Assembly (NCBI RefSeq): GCF_009602705.1
Contig: NZ_VSWH01000001.1
Coordinates: 868,001 to 932,000 of the forward strand
Direction: 5' to 3'
Length of the DNA: 64,000 bases
From: Chryseobacterium vaccae
GTDB lineage: Bacteria > Bacteroidota > Bacteroidia > Flavobacteriales > Weeksellaceae
A program made the translations under genes and the position numbers. The notes below the pieces were generated by a model. The model did no database searches. It saw nothing but the letters and a program-made list of their open reading frames with translations, and was not told the DNA's origin. Shown in pieces: positions 24,657 through 33,231 of the stretch; the stretch's first letter is position 1; each line of letters begins with the position of its first letter.

Positions 24657-25484
24657 ATGTCAATTATTACCCTTACTTCGGATTTCGGAAACTTAGATTA
24701 CAGAGTTGCTGCTGTGAAAGGCAAAATTCTGTCTCTAAACCCTGAGGTTAATATTATTGATATAACCCACGATATCCAGGCATTCAACCTTATACAAACC
24801 TCTTATATTGTTCGGAATGCTTATAAATATTTCCCTAAAGGAACCATTCATATCCTTTCTGTAGACAGTTTTTATAACAGATCAAGGAAAAACATTCTCT
24901 ATAAAGCGGACGGCTCTTATTTTCTGGCCGCAGACAATGGGCTTTTAAGTCTTATTTTTTTTGATATAAAACCGGAAGCCATCTATGAGATTACACTGAA
25001 CAGCCGTTTTGATGACATAGTAGACTTCACCTCTACCGATGTTTTCGTTCCTGCAGCAGTGCATTTAGCCGGCGGCGGACTTCCAGAGGTTATTGGAAGA
25101 AAAATAGACACTGCCAAACAGCTTCTTTTCCCTAAACCGGTTTATAACGAGTCGGAAAAGATGATTATTGGTGAGGTAACCTATATTGATAATTTCGGAA
25201 ATATAATCTCGAATATCAGCAAAGATCTTTTTGAAACCATAAGCAAAGGACATGAAAGTTTTATGATCAAATTCAGGAATTTAACGCTTTCAAGAGTCTT
25301 TTCCAGCCACACAGAAGTGGTCTCAGACTGGGACAGGGAAACGGAATTTCACGGCCAGTCGGCAGCGATCTTCAATGACAGCCAGCTGTTGGAACTTACG
25401 ATCTATAAAGGAAGCAAGAAAAACGGCGCGAAAAGCCTATTTGGACTGAATGTAGGAGAGAATATCTATATTGAATTTTTCTAA
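24657..25484 (+). CDS. SAM hydroxide adenosyltransferase / SAM hydrolase family (DUF62)
   Basis: The 275-residue protein starts with the family signature TLTSDFGNLDYRVAAVKG and continues with IIDITHDI (about residues 37-44), an AADNGLLSL segment and a C-terminal beta-barrel domain (about 175-275). The family is related to fluorinase and chlorinase; most members are thought to hydrolyse S-adenosylmethionine to adenosine and methionine. I see no sign of the halogenase-specific loop. It is divergent from phoH and lies 63 bases before the E2 gene, which has its own -7 box. Confidence 0.85.
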   Translation: MSIITLTSDFGNLDYRVAAVKGKILSLNPEVNIIDITHDIQAFNLIQTSYIVRNAYKYFPKGTIHILSVDSFYNRSRKNILYKADGSYFLAADNGLLSLIFFDIKPEAIYEITLNSRFDDIVDFTSTDVFVPAAVHLAGGGLPEVIGRKIDTAKQLLFPKPVYNESEKMIIGEVTYIDNFGNIISNISKDLFETISKGHESFMIKFRNLTLSRVFSSHTEVVSDWDRETEFHGQSAAIFNDSQLLELTIYKGSKKNGAKSLFGLNVGENIYIEFF

Positions 25485-25519
25485 AATTATATATTTCATA
25501 AAAAAACCGATTTTTTTTA

Positions 25520-25527
25520 TATATTTG
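25520..25527 (+). promoter_or_regulatory. -7 box of the E2 gene
   Basis: TATATTTG, 20 bases upstream of the ATG at 25548. Confidence 0.5.
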
Positions 25528-25547
25528 TCAAAATCTAAAAATTAAAA

Positions 25548-26855
25548 ATGGCAGAATACAAATTATTGCTTCCGTCAATGGGAGAAGGGGTTATGGAAGC
25601 GACGATTATCACTTGGTTATTCAATGAAGGTGATAATGTAAAAGAGGATGACTCCGTAGTAGAAATTGCAACAGATAAGGTAGATTCAGACGTTCCGACA
25701 CCAGTTTCGGGGAAAATTGTAAAAATCTTAAAGCAAAAAGACGAAGTTGCAAAAGTTGGTGAAGCCATTGCTATTTTAGAAATTGAAGGTGAAGGCGGAA
25801 ATACAGCTTCAGAAGAAGTAAAAACTGAAACTCCTGCAGCAGCTCCTGATGCCAATACTTTAAAAACCATTGAAGAACCATTAAAAGCAGCTGCTTCAAA
25901 CGTAGAATTTTCTGGAGACCTTTATCTTTCTCCACTGGTAAAGTCTATCGCACAGCAGGAAAACATTTCTGAAGCAGAACTGAAAACCATCAAAGGAAGT
26001 GGTTTAGAAGGAAGAATTACCAAAGAAGATATACTGGCTTATGTAGCCAATAGAGGAAGCCAGCCACAACAGGCTGCACCGGTTCAGCAGACGGTTTCTG
26101 CTCCGGCTCCTGTTTCAGCACCAGCTGCAACGATTACTGCGGCTGCGGGTGATGAGATCATTCCAATGGACAGAATGAGAAAGATCATCGCTGAAAACAT
26201 GGTAAAAGCAAAACAAATTGCTCCGCACGTTACTTCTTTCATTGAAACAGATGTAACCAACGTGGTGAAATGGAGAAATAAAAACAAATCTCTTTTCGAA
26301 AAACGTGAAGGTGAAAAACTGACTTTCATGCCGATTTTCGTGAAAGCTGTAGTGAAAGCTATTCAGGATTTCCCAATGATCAATGTTTCCATAAGCGGTG
26401 AAAATATCATCAAAAAGAAAAACATCAATATCGGTATGGCTACTGCCCTTCCGGATGGAAACCTTATCGTTCCTGTGATCAAGAATGCTGATCAGCTTTC
26501 TCTTTCAGGTCTTGCAAAAGCAATTAACGATTTAGCTTACAGAGCTAGAAACAAGAAATTAAGACCAGAAGATACGCAGGGAGCAACTTATACCATATCC
26601 AACGTAGGAAGCTTCGGAAACCTAATGGGAACTCCAATTATTCCTCAGCCTCAGGTTGCTATTTTAGCCATTGGTGCGATCGTTAAGAAGCCTGCAGTTC
26701 TTGAAACCGCAGACGGGGATGTAATTGCAATCAGAAACTTAATGTTCATGTCTCATTCTTATGATCACAGAGTAGTAGACGGCTCTCTTGGAGGAATGAT
26801 GCTGAAGCACGTTCACGATTATCTTGAAAACTGGGATCTTAATACTGAAATCTAA
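25548..26855 (+). CDS. Dihydrolipoyl acyltransferase (E2), branched-chain 2-oxo acid dehydrogenase type
   Basis: A 435-residue E2: N-terminal lipoyl domain with the lipoylation lysine in EIATDKVDSDV (about residue 44), an Ala/Pro/Glu linker, a peripheral-subunit-binding domain (SPLVKSIAQQENI ... GSGLEGRITKEDIL, about 127-165), a second Ala/Pro linker, and the catalytic acyltransferase domain ending with the active-site motif SYDHRVVDG. The DKVDSDV lipoyl motif, rather than DKA, is usual in BCKDH-type E2s. E1 and E3 genes are not adjacent, so the assigned substrate is an inference. Confidence 0.88.
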   Translation: MAEYKLLLPSMGEGVMEATIITWLFNEGDNVKEDDSVVEIATDKVDSDVPTPVSGKIVKILKQKDEVAKVGEAIAILEIEGEGGNTASEEVKTETPAAAPDANTLKTIEEPLKAAASNVEFSGDLYLSPLVKSIAQQENISEAELKTIKGSGLEGRITKEDILAYVANRGSQPQQAAPVQQTVSAPAPVSAPAATITAAAGDEIIPMDRMRKIIAENMVKAKQIAPHVTSFIETDVTNVVKWRNKNKSLFEKREGEKLTFMPIFVKAVVKAIQDFPMINVSISGENIIKKKNINIGMATALPDGNLIVPVIKNADQLSLSGLAKAINDLAYRARNKKLRPEDTQGATYTISNVGSFGNLMGTPIIPQPQVAILAIGAIVKKPAVLETADGDVIAIRNLMFMSHSYDHRVVDGSLGGMMLKHVHDYLENWDLNTEI

Positions 26856-26904
26856 GATTTACAATTCAATAGAATTTAAATAACAATACAAAATCAATAA
26901 GAAC

Positions 26905-27093
26905 ATGAAAAATACAACTTTAATTGCTATTATCTCACTGATTGTGATCGTTCTTATTGATTTTGTTCAGATTGTCCTAAGCTTTTTCGAGGTCTATTCA
27001 TTGCCGGTGTTCAGGCTGTTTGGTGTTTTAAACCTTATTGCCTTCGCAGGTCTGCTTCCGTTTTTTATTGCCCTTTATAAAAAGCAGAAATAA
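26905..27093 (+). CDS. Small membrane protein
   Basis: A 62-residue protein with two predicted membrane segments (about residues 5-28 and 36-57) and a short basic end (YKKQK). Family not recognised. Its stop overlaps the next gene's start by one base (TAATG), which predicts translational coupling with the 114-residue protein. It lies 49 bases after the E2 gene. Confidence 0.7.
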   Translation: MKNTTLIAIISLIVIVLIDFVQIVLSFFEVYSLPVFRLFGVLNLIAFAGLLPFFIALYKKQK

Positions 27094-27437
27094 TGGATCC
27101 CGAACTTAAAGAACTTTTTGAACTTAAAGACGAAAAGGAGGAAACAGGCACACCTAAAATTCCAGAACAAAACGTCATTAAACATGTTTTAATCCGTCTT
27201 GCCGTTCTTATTGTCGGAACTATTGGTTTTGGAATTGCCATGAGCCAAGAACAAGGTTGGGGCGTAATGGGATATCTGCTGTTTATGATGGCTTTCCACG
27301 CAATCTGGGCTATTTTTATGATTATTGAAGCTCTGGTATTGCAGAGCAATAAAAAACTGATCCTCAGAAATACAAATTTTGCTTTAATTGCAGGCCTCTT
27401 ATTTATTTACGGCTTGTTCTTAGGCTGGTTTAAATGA
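27093..27437 (+). CDS. Membrane protein, coupled to the preceding small gene
   Basis: A 114-residue protein with an acidic N-terminal tail (residues 1-25, MDPELKELFELKDEKEE) and three predicted membrane segments (about 30-48, 57-80 and 92-112). Family not recognised. It shares the TAATG junction with the upstream gene and is followed by an intrinsic terminator. Confidence 0.72.
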   Translation: MDPELKELFELKDEKEETGTPKIPEQNVIKHVLIRLAVLIVGTIGFGIAMSQEQGWGVMGYLLFMMAFHAIWAIFMIIEALVLQSNKKLILRNTNFALIAGLLFIYGLFLGWFK

Positions 27438-27445
27438 TAAATTAG

Positions 27446-27473
27446 AAGCTTCTCTTCCCAGGGAAGCTTTTTT
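27446..27473 (+). terminator. Terminator of the 26905-27437 unit
   Basis: Stem AAGCTTC / GAAGCTT (27446-27452, 27463-27469) with six T following. Confidence 0.75.
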
Positions 27474-27642
27474 ATTGTACTTATTTCAACCCTCACACCC
27501 ATATAAAGTGAAAATTGAACATGTAATTTATTCCCTCCTATTTTTCATCTGTTTCTTAGTTTTTGCCGATTATTTAATCTTGACATTTTTAAATCCCGGA
27601 TATTTTTCATAATTTTTCACATGTCATTTCTAAACTGCACAC

Positions 27643-29004
27643 ATGCTGAAAATTTTTGTTCTGCTTCGCAGGAGCCTTAAAAAATCCTTTGACAATATCC
27701 GGAATGAACAGCTTAAGTACAACCTGCTTCAAGCCATTCCCTTTTGGATAGGGTCGGTAATTACAGGTTTTTTTGCAGTGATGTATGCCCAGATATTTGC
27801 GTGGGGAGAACATCTTTTAAACTTCATTCTCGACTGGCACGCGTGGATGATTTTCATTATTGCTCCCATTGGTTTTGTTCTTTCATGGTGGCTGGTGAAA
27901 GAGTTTGCTCCCAATGCCAAAGGAAGCGGTATTCCACAGGTAATGGCTGCTGTGGAACTGGCCAATCCTAAAGAACATAAAAAGATCAGAAGTCTTTTAA
28001 GCATTAAAATCATTGTTTTCAAGATCCTTTCATCGGTGATCCTGGTTATCGGAGGCGGAGCTGTAGGACGTGAAGGTCCCACTATTCAGATTGCAGGCTC
28101 GGTATTCAGGAAAGTCAATGAATATCTTCCGGAATGGTGGCCAAAAATTTCCAAGAAAAATATGATTATGACCGGTGCTGCTGCGGGTCTTGCGGCTGCC
28201 TTCAATACGCCTCTTGGAGGAATTGTGTTTGCTGTGGAAGAACTCTCAAAAACACATATCAACTACTTTAAAACCGCCTTGTTTACTGCGGTCATCATAG
28301 CTGGATTAACTGCTCAGACTTTAGCTGGGTCTTATTTATACCTCGGCTATCCGAAGACCAATGATGTTTCTCTGATGGTAATGTTTCCGATCATTCTTGT
28401 GGCGGGAACAGCCGGAATCCTGGCCAGCCAACTCTCTGTGAGTATGCTGAAAATGAATGACTGGAAAAAAAGAAAACTTACTACAGATAAATCCAATGTG
28501 ATCTTTTTAGTGATCTGTGCCCTGTTTATCGCTTCTATCGCCTATTTTATCAACAGGGAAATCCTGGGTTCCGGAAAAGAAATCATGGAACGGGTACTTT
28601 TCACGAAAGATAAGCATGAAGATTGGTATGTTCCCATCCTGAGGATGCTGGGGCCTGCCCTTTCCTTTACATCCGGCGGAGCAGGCGGAATTTTTGCACC
28701 GGCACTTACAGCAGGAGCCAGTATAGGATCTGTTATTTCAGGGGCTATTCATTTACCCCCCAATGAAACCAATGTTGTTATTCTTGCCGGAATGGTTGCT
28801 TTTCTTACCGGAATTACCCGTGCTCCCTTCACTTCTGCCATCATTGTGCTGGAAATGACAGACAGACATTCGCTTATTTTTCACCTGATGCTCGCAGGAA
28901 TGGTTTCTTCCATTGCTTCAATTCTGGTGAGCAGACATTCACTGTATGATGTGATCAAGATGAACTTTTTAACGGAAATCAGAAGCCAGAAGGATCAACC
29001 CTGA
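27643..29004 (+). CDS. ClC-family chloride/proton antiporter
   Basis: A 453-residue membrane protein with the ClC selectivity motifs GSGIPQV (about residues 95-101), GREGPTIQ (gating glutamate, about 143-150) and GGAGGIFAPALTAGA (about 348-362). The internal proton glutamate seems present in FAVEELSK, so an H+-coupled exchanger is more likely than a channel. There are no C-terminal CBS domains. It ends by overlapping the convergent gene by ten bases. Confidence 0.92.
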   Translation: MLKIFVLLRRSLKKSFDNIRNEQLKYNLLQAIPFWIGSVITGFFAVMYAQIFAWGEHLLNFILDWHAWMIFIIAPIGFVLSWWLVKEFAPNAKGSGIPQVMAAVELANPKEHKKIRSLLSIKIIVFKILSSVILVIGGGAVGREGPTIQIAGSVFRKVNEYLPEWWPKISKKNMIMTGAAAGLAAAFNTPLGGIVFAVEELSKTHINYFKTALFTAVIIAGLTAQTLAGSYLYLGYPKTNDVSLMVMFPIILVAGTAGILASQLSVSMLKMNDWKKRKLTTDKSNVIFLVICALFIASIAYFINREILGSGKEIMERVLFTKDKHEDWYVPILRMLGPALSFTSGGAGGIFAPALTAGASIGSVISGAIHLPPNETNVVILAGMVAFLTGITRAPFTSAIIVLEMTDRHSLIFHLMLAGMVSSIASILVSRHSLYDVIKMNFLTEIRSQKDQP

Positions 29005-29600
29005 TTTTTCTTAAGCATTATCTTTAAATCTTTCATGGCTTCAAGTACTGCTTCAGCGGCTTCATAATCAGTCATTTTAATAACTAACTTATCCAGCTCT
29101 GTTTTAGAATTCTTAGTCTTGTAGGTTACAATATTCAGAAAAAAAATATTGTTCTTCCTTTTTGAAATATGATGAAAATCAACCACTCGCCCTAAATCCC
29201 ATACCTCTCCTTCATTAAGAACTTTACCCTTTTTATTGATTGAATTTATTTTTATCTGATCTCCTTCAAATTCTGCATTTATTTTAAAATCTTCATCGTC
29301 ACGATCAATACCGAATTCATTAATTTTATTGATGATTAAGGCCTTAGCTTCCTCAGCTGTTTCATATTTCCCAAGAATCTCAGATTTACCGTTCTTATAT
29401 ATTATTTTATAAATCTCCAGCTTTTCAAGAGAACGAACAGGACCTGTTAAATTATCCAACTCTTTATAAGCAATATTCACAGTCCCCACTTCTGTAATTT
29501 TTGCTTCGAATTGATCTCCATTCTTTTTGAAAATCTTATCCTGAGAATAACATACGGTACTCATCAATAATAATGGTAAAATATAAACTTCAGTTTTCAT
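28995..29600 (-). CDS. Exported hypothetical protein
   Basis: 201 residues from the ATG at 29600, chosen over 29642 because it gives a signal peptide (MKTEVYILPLLLMSTVCYSQ). The mature part begins KIFKKNGDQFEAKITEVG and continues SLEKLEIYKIIYKNGKSE, a pattern common in Bacteroidota periplasmic proteins of unknown function (K-x-G-D-x-F-x-A-K-I-x-x-V). Rich in Lys and Glu. The 3' end overlaps the ClC gene tail-to-tail. Confidence 0.72.
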   Translation of the reverse strand: MKTEVYILPLLLMSTVCYSQDKIFKKNGDQFEAKITEVGTVNIAYKELDNLTGPVRSLEKLEIYKIIYKNGKSEILGKYETAEEAKALIINKINEFGIDRDDEDFKINAEFEGDQIKINSINKKGKVLNEGEVWDLGRVVDFHHISKRKNNIFFLNIVTYKTKNSKTELDKLVIKMTDYEAAEAVLEAMKDLKIMLKKNQG

Positions 29601-29674
29601 AGTGTCATTAATTTCTTGGCCGGCTAATATACAAAACAGCAATCATAAATCCTCAACAAATATTAAGGTTAGTA

Positions 29675-29705
29675 TTGCATATTACAAATATATTTTTTAC
29701 TTTTG
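29675..29705 (+). promoter_or_regulatory. Promoter of rpsF-rpsR-rplI
   Basis: TTG (29675-29677), exactly 20 bases, then TACTTTTG (29698-29705). This is one of the best matches in the window to the Bacteroidota -33/-7 consensus. The leader to the rpsF ATG is about 30 bases. Confidence 0.82.
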
Positions 29706-29739
29706 CACCTCGAAATAATTAACAAATTCATTTAACATT

Positions 29740-30081
29740 ATGAACAATTACGAAACTGTTTTCATTTTAACTCCCGTTCTATCTGACGCACAGGTGGAGG
29801 AAGCAGTGAAAAAATTTGAAGATCTTTTAAAAGAAAAGAACTGCGAAATCGTTGCTAAAGAAAACTGGGGATTAAAAAAATTAGCTTATCCAATTCAATT
29901 AAAAAAGAACGGATTCTACACTTTAATCGAGTTTAAAGGTGAAGGTACTGTAGTTGCTGATCTAGAATTAGCTTTCAAACGTGACGAAAGAGTAATTCGT
30001 TACTTAACTACAAAACTTGACAAACACGCTGTTGAGTACGCTGTAACTAGAAGAACTAAAGTAAAAGCAGCTAAAGCTTAA
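29740..30081 (+). CDS. rpsF: Ribosomal protein S6
   Basis: The 113-residue protein starts [16 protein letters not shown], the S6 N-terminus, with the [19 protein letters not shown] core and the [17 protein letters not shown] segment. It pairs with S18 on the 30S platform. It heads the rpsF-rpsR-rplI operon; no single-strand-binding or primosomal gene lies between S6 and S18, as is usual in this phylum. Lysine-rich C-terminus. Confidence 0.98.
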   Translation: MNNYETVFILTPVLSDAQVEEAVKKFEDLLKEKNCEIVAKENWGLKKLAYPIQLKKNGFYTLIEFKGEGTVVADLELAFKRDERVIRYLTTKLDKHAVEYAVTRRTKVKAAKA

Positions 30082-30112
30082 TTATTAACCCAATTTTTTA
30101 AAAAGACAAGAC

Positions 30113-30415
30113 ATGGCAATAGATGAAATGGCTAAACAAGCCTCAGCTGGAGGAGAATCAGAAGTAAAATTCTTAACTCCGCTTGATATCAACACTAAAT
30201 CTGAAAAGAAATACTGTAGATTCAAAAAATTCGGAATTAAGCACGTAGATTACAAAGATGCTGACTTCTTACTACAGTTTGTAAACGAGCAGGGTAAAAT
30301 TTTACCAAGAAGATATACTGGAACTTCTCTAAAATATCAAAGAAAAGTTTCTGCTGCTATCAAAAGAGCAAGACACCTTGCTTTAATGCCGTACGTAGCT
30401 GACTTATTAAAATAA
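30113..30415 (+). CDS. rpsR: Ribosomal protein S18
   Basis: A 100-residue S18 with a longer N-terminal extension (residues 1-25) than the 75-residue E. coli protein. The core [31 protein letters not shown] and [21 protein letters not shown] matches S18. It is 31 bases after rpsF. The Cys in YCRFK is at the position of the usual zinc-type Cys region. Confidence 0.97.
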   Translation: MAIDEMAKQASAGGESEVKFLTPLDINTKSEKKYCRFKKFGIKHVDYKDADFLLQFVNEQGKILPRRYTGTSLKYQRKVSAAIKRARHLALMPYVADLLK

Positions 30416-30432
30416 GACAAAAAATAATAAAG

Positions 30433-30454
30433 GAAGAGGGCAACCTCTTCTTTT
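30433..30454 (+). terminator. Hairpin with T-run between rpsR and rplI
   Basis: Stem GAAGAGG / CCTCTTC with a GCAA tetraloop, followed by TTTTG. The T-run is short and rplI lies only 75 bases downstream, so this may attenuate or process the mRNA rather than fully terminate it. Confidence 0.5.
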
Positions 30455-30528
30455 GTTGCTGAATAATACTAATTTAATTCTAACTTGATTTTAGATACCA
30501 TTCTAAAATCTAAAAAAGGACAACAACA

Positions 30529-31029
30529 ATGGAAATTATCCTAAAAAAAGACGTAGAAAACTTAGGACTTGAGTTTGATACAGTAAACGTAAAGCCAGGT
30601 TATGCTAGAAACTTCCTAATCCCTCAAGGATTTGCTCTTTTAGCTACTCCAAAAAACAAGGCTGCTTTAGAAGCTACTCTTGAAGCTAGAAAAGAAGAAG
30701 AAGCTAAATTAATCGCTGCTGCAAACGGTGTAGTTGAGCAATTAAAGAAAACTTCTATTACTATTCCTGCAAAAGTAGGTGCTGGTGATAAACTATTCGG
30801 TTCTATCAACAATGCTGATCTAGCTGAAGTTTTAGGAAAAGCTGGTGTTTCTGTAGATAAGAAATACATCAAGATTCCTGGTAACACGATCAAAAGAACT
30901 GGTAAATTCTCAGCTCTTATCAGACTTCACAGAAATGTTGAGTACAACTATGAGTTTGATATCGTATCTGATGCTCCGGTTGAAGCTCCTGTTCCTAAGA
31001 AGGAAGAAGTTAAATCTGAAGAAGCTTAA
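30529..31029 (+). CDS. rplI: Ribosomal protein L9
   Basis: A 166-residue L9: N-terminal domain MEIILKKDVENLG ... VKPGYARNFLIPQGFA (residues 1-40), a connecting helix (about 41-75), a C-terminal RNA-binding domain with LFGSINNADLAEVL, then an extra Glu/Lys/Pro-rich tail (about 150-166, VPKKEEVKSEEA) absent from E. coli L9. Followed by a strong terminator. Confidence 0.97.
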   Translation: MEIILKKDVENLGLEFDTVNVKPGYARNFLIPQGFALLATPKNKAALEATLEARKEEEAKLIAAANGVVEQLKKTSITIPAKVGAGDKLFGSINNADLAEVLGKAGVSVDKKYIKIPGNTIKRTGKFSALIRLHRNVEYNYEFDIVSDAPVEAPVPKKEEVKSEEA

Positions 31030-31057
31030 TCAGACGAGAATTTTCTCACCATACAAA

Positions 31058-31086
31058 ACCACTTCAATTTTTGGAGTGGTTTTTTG
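31058..31086 (+). terminator. Terminator of the ribosomal protein operon
   Basis: Stem ACCACTTCAA / TTGGAGTGGT (one G-T pair) with a 3-base loop, followed by six T. Confidence 0.88.
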
Positions 31087-31182
31087 TTGTTTAGATCTCC
31101 CCTCCCATCATTCTTCCTTCCTGTAAAAATACGACATGATATTTTAGGCAAAAAATTTGCTGTATTTCCGGAAATATGATTT

Positions 31183-32544
31183 ATGGAGATTCAGGACGTT
31201 ATATCCAGCCAAAGAGAGTTTTTTAAAACCCAGCAGACTAAAAGCATTCCGTTCAGGAAAATGTATCTTGAAAAACTGCGGGATGTTATCATAAAAAATG
31301 ATGGGCTTTTGTACGAAGCAATTGATAGGGACTTTGGTAAATCGAAGTTTGATACCTTAACAACTGAGATTTCTTTTGTACTGAATGATATTGATTATTA
31401 TCTCAAAAATCTCAACTCGCTTTCAAAACCGAAAAAAGTCAGGACCAATCTAGTCAATCAGATCGGGAAAAGCAGGATTTATCAGGATCCTTTGGGATGT
31501 GTTCTGGTGATTGGGGCCTGGAATTATCCTTATCAGCTTTCACTTTCTCCTATGATTGCTGCCATAGCCGCAGGAAACTGCTGCATTCTGAAACCCAGTG
31601 AAATTGCGTTCCATACTATGAAAGCAATGGCAAAGGTTATTAATGAAAACTTTCCTTCAGAGTATCTGTATGTGTACGAAGGTGGTATAGAGGAAACTAC
31701 AGAATTACTGAAATCCAGATTTGACAAAATATTCTTCACCGGAAGCACTAAAGTAGGCAAAATCATCTACAAAGCAGCAGCTGAACATCTGACACCGGTT
31801 GTTCTTGAATTAGGCGGAAAATCACCTGTTATCATAACGAAACATGCCAATCTGGAAATAGCAGCCAAAAGAATTGTGTGGGGAAAATTTCTGAATGCCG
31901 GACAAACCTGTGTAGCCCCGGATTATTTACTTGTAGAAGAATCTGTAGAAGAGCAATTCATAGAAATGCTCAGGAAATTTATCCGGGAGTTTCAATATGA
32001 ACCTGATTCACCACAATATACCCGGATTATTAATAGCAGAAATTTTCAGAGACTGATCCGTCTTATTGATTCAGAGAAGGTCTATTTCGGAGGAAATTTC
32101 AATGAAGAAAAACTGTATATAGAACCTACTATTCTGCATCCTGTTACCTGGGAAGACTCTATCATGGAGGAAGAGATTTTTGGTCCGATTCTTCCTGTAA
32201 TCAGCTTTAAAAATTTCAATACAGTCCTCAATACTATTGTAGAAATGGAAAAACCGCTTGCGGCCTATCTTTTTACCAGTAACGCAGAAGAAAAAGGACT
32301 GTTCACACGAAAACTCTCTTTTGGAGGTGGCTGCATCAATGATGTAGTGATGCATTTAAGTAATGATCATCTTCCATTTGGGGGAACCGGAGCATCCGGC
32401 ATCGGAAATTATCACGGGAAATATGGTTTTGAAGCATTTTCACACCAAAAATCCGTTCTGGAAAAAGCAACCTGGGGCGAACCGGATATTAAATATCCGC
32501 CGTATTCTGATAAAAAATTGAGTTGGATCAGGAAATTGCTGTAA
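31183..32544 (+). CDS. Aldehyde dehydrogenase (class 3-like)
   Basis: A 453-residue NAD(P)-dependent enzyme that oxidises aldehydes to acids. Motifs: GAWNYPYQL (substrate/cofactor entry, about 110-118), FFTGSTKVGK (about 185-194), catalytic Glu in LELGGKSP (about 206-213), catalytic Cys in NAGQTCVAPDY (about 240-250) and EEIFGPILPV. The length and the short C-terminus are those of the class 3 / YwdH-type group that acts on fatty or aromatic aldehydes. The terminator is shared with the convergent thioredoxin-like gene. Confidence 0.92.
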   Translation: MEIQDVISSQREFFKTQQTKSIPFRKMYLEKLRDVIIKNDGLLYEAIDRDFGKSKFDTLTTEISFVLNDIDYYLKNLNSLSKPKKVRTNLVNQIGKSRIYQDPLGCVLVIGAWNYPYQLSLSPMIAAIAAGNCCILKPSEIAFHTMKAMAKVINENFPSEYLYVYEGGIEETTELLKSRFDKIFFTGSTKVGKIIYKAAAEHLTPVVLELGGKSPVIITKHANLEIAAKRIVWGKFLNAGQTCVAPDYLLVEESVEEQFIEMLRKFIREFQYEPDSPQYTRIINSRNFQRLIRLIDSEKVYFGGNFNEEKLYIEPTILHPVTWEDSIMEEEIFGPILPVISFKNFNTVLNTIVEMEKPLAAYLFTSNAEEKGLFTRKLSFGGGCINDVVMHLSNDHLPFGGTGASGIGNYHGKYGFEAFSHQKSVLEKATWGEPDIKYPPYSDKKLSWIRKLL

Positions 32545-32550
32545 ATAAAA

Positions 32551-32572
32551 AAACCGGAAAAAATTCCGGTTT
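32551..32572. terminator. Bidirectional terminator
   Basis: Perfect stem AAACCGGAA / TTCCGGTTT with a 4-base loop, A-rich before it and T-rich after it. It lies between the convergent aldehyde dehydrogenase and thioredoxin-like genes. Confidence 0.8.
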
Positions 32573-32578
32573 ATATTT

Positions 32579-33151
32579 TTAAGACTTGGGAGCCCATTGA
32601 TAAAAAAACTCTTTTGTTTTCTCCAGGCTGTACCCCTTTCCTTCTTCAAGAACTGAACTGTCCTTCAGTACATGAATTTTTTTCCCATTCTTATCCAGAA
32701 CAATGAAAAAAGGATAGGCCTGCTTTTCTTTGATATTGATATATTTTGCGAAAACCTTCGGGTTCTCATTATCCGGAGAGTAATTCAGGTGATAATACAG
32801 ATACTTTTTATCTACTATTTCCTTCAGTTCAGGAGTGGTCTGTATAAAATTATTAAAGCGCAGACACCAGATACACCAGTTTCCTCCCGCCTGGATGATA
32901 ATATTTTTCCCTTCTTTCTTAGCCTGGGCTATTAATTTATTAAGATCAGCCTGGGCATCAGCTTTCGGATCGTAGGGTTTAGGAAGTTTTGCTTTCTCCT
33001 CGCCTGCTTTCTTCTTCGCATCCAGTTCAGCATGGTCAGGCTTTACCAGAAGAGCGTTGTCATGCATTCTGTCTTCCTTCATCTTTTGGGCATCTTGAGA
33101 AAAAGCCAGTGTACTCAATCCCAAAAAAGCAATAATTACTAAATTTTTCAT
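32579..33151 (-). CDS. Exported thioredoxin-like protein (WCIWC)
   Basis: A 190-residue protein with a signal peptide (1-18, ending LAFSQDA), a charged Lys/Asp-rich segment (about 20-75), and a thioredoxin-fold domain with the redox motif WCIWC (about 95-99) in GGNWCIWCLRFNNF, the cis-Pro segment QAYPFFIVLD and a C-terminal helix. The trailing tryptophan before the second Cys is typical of the DsbD-gamma/DUF255-like group. Predicted to act on periplasmic thiols; partner unknown. It shares a 80-base divergent promoter region with the acyltransferase. Confidence 0.88.
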   Translation of the reverse strand: MKNLVIIAFLGLSTLAFSQDAQKMKEDRMHDNALLVKPDHAELDAKKKAGEEKAKLPKPYDPKADAQADLNKLIAQAKKEGKNIIIQAGGNWCIWCLRFNNFIQTTPELKEIVDKKYLYYHLNYSPDNENPKVFAKYINIKEKQAYPFFIVLDKNGKKIHVLKDSSVLEEGKGYSLEKTKEFFYQWAPKS

Positions 33152-33186
33152 AACATAAAAATAAAAAAAATAATACTTATTGCAAG

Positions 33187-33194
33187 CAAAAATA
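33187..33194 (-). promoter_or_regulatory. -7 box of the thioredoxin-like gene
   Basis: TATTTTTG on the minus strand, 35 bases upstream of the start. The opposing box of the acyltransferase is only 21 bases away, so the two promoters overlap. Confidence 0.5.
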
Positions 33195-33215
33195 GAACCA
33201 TAATTTTATTATCAC

Positions 33216-33223
33216 TAAATTTG
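33216..33223 (+). promoter_or_regulatory. -7 box of the acyltransferase gene
   Basis: TAAATTTG, eight bases before the ATG at 33232, so the mRNA would be leaderless or nearly so. Confidence 0.5.
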
Positions 33224-33231
33224 CGTGTTTT

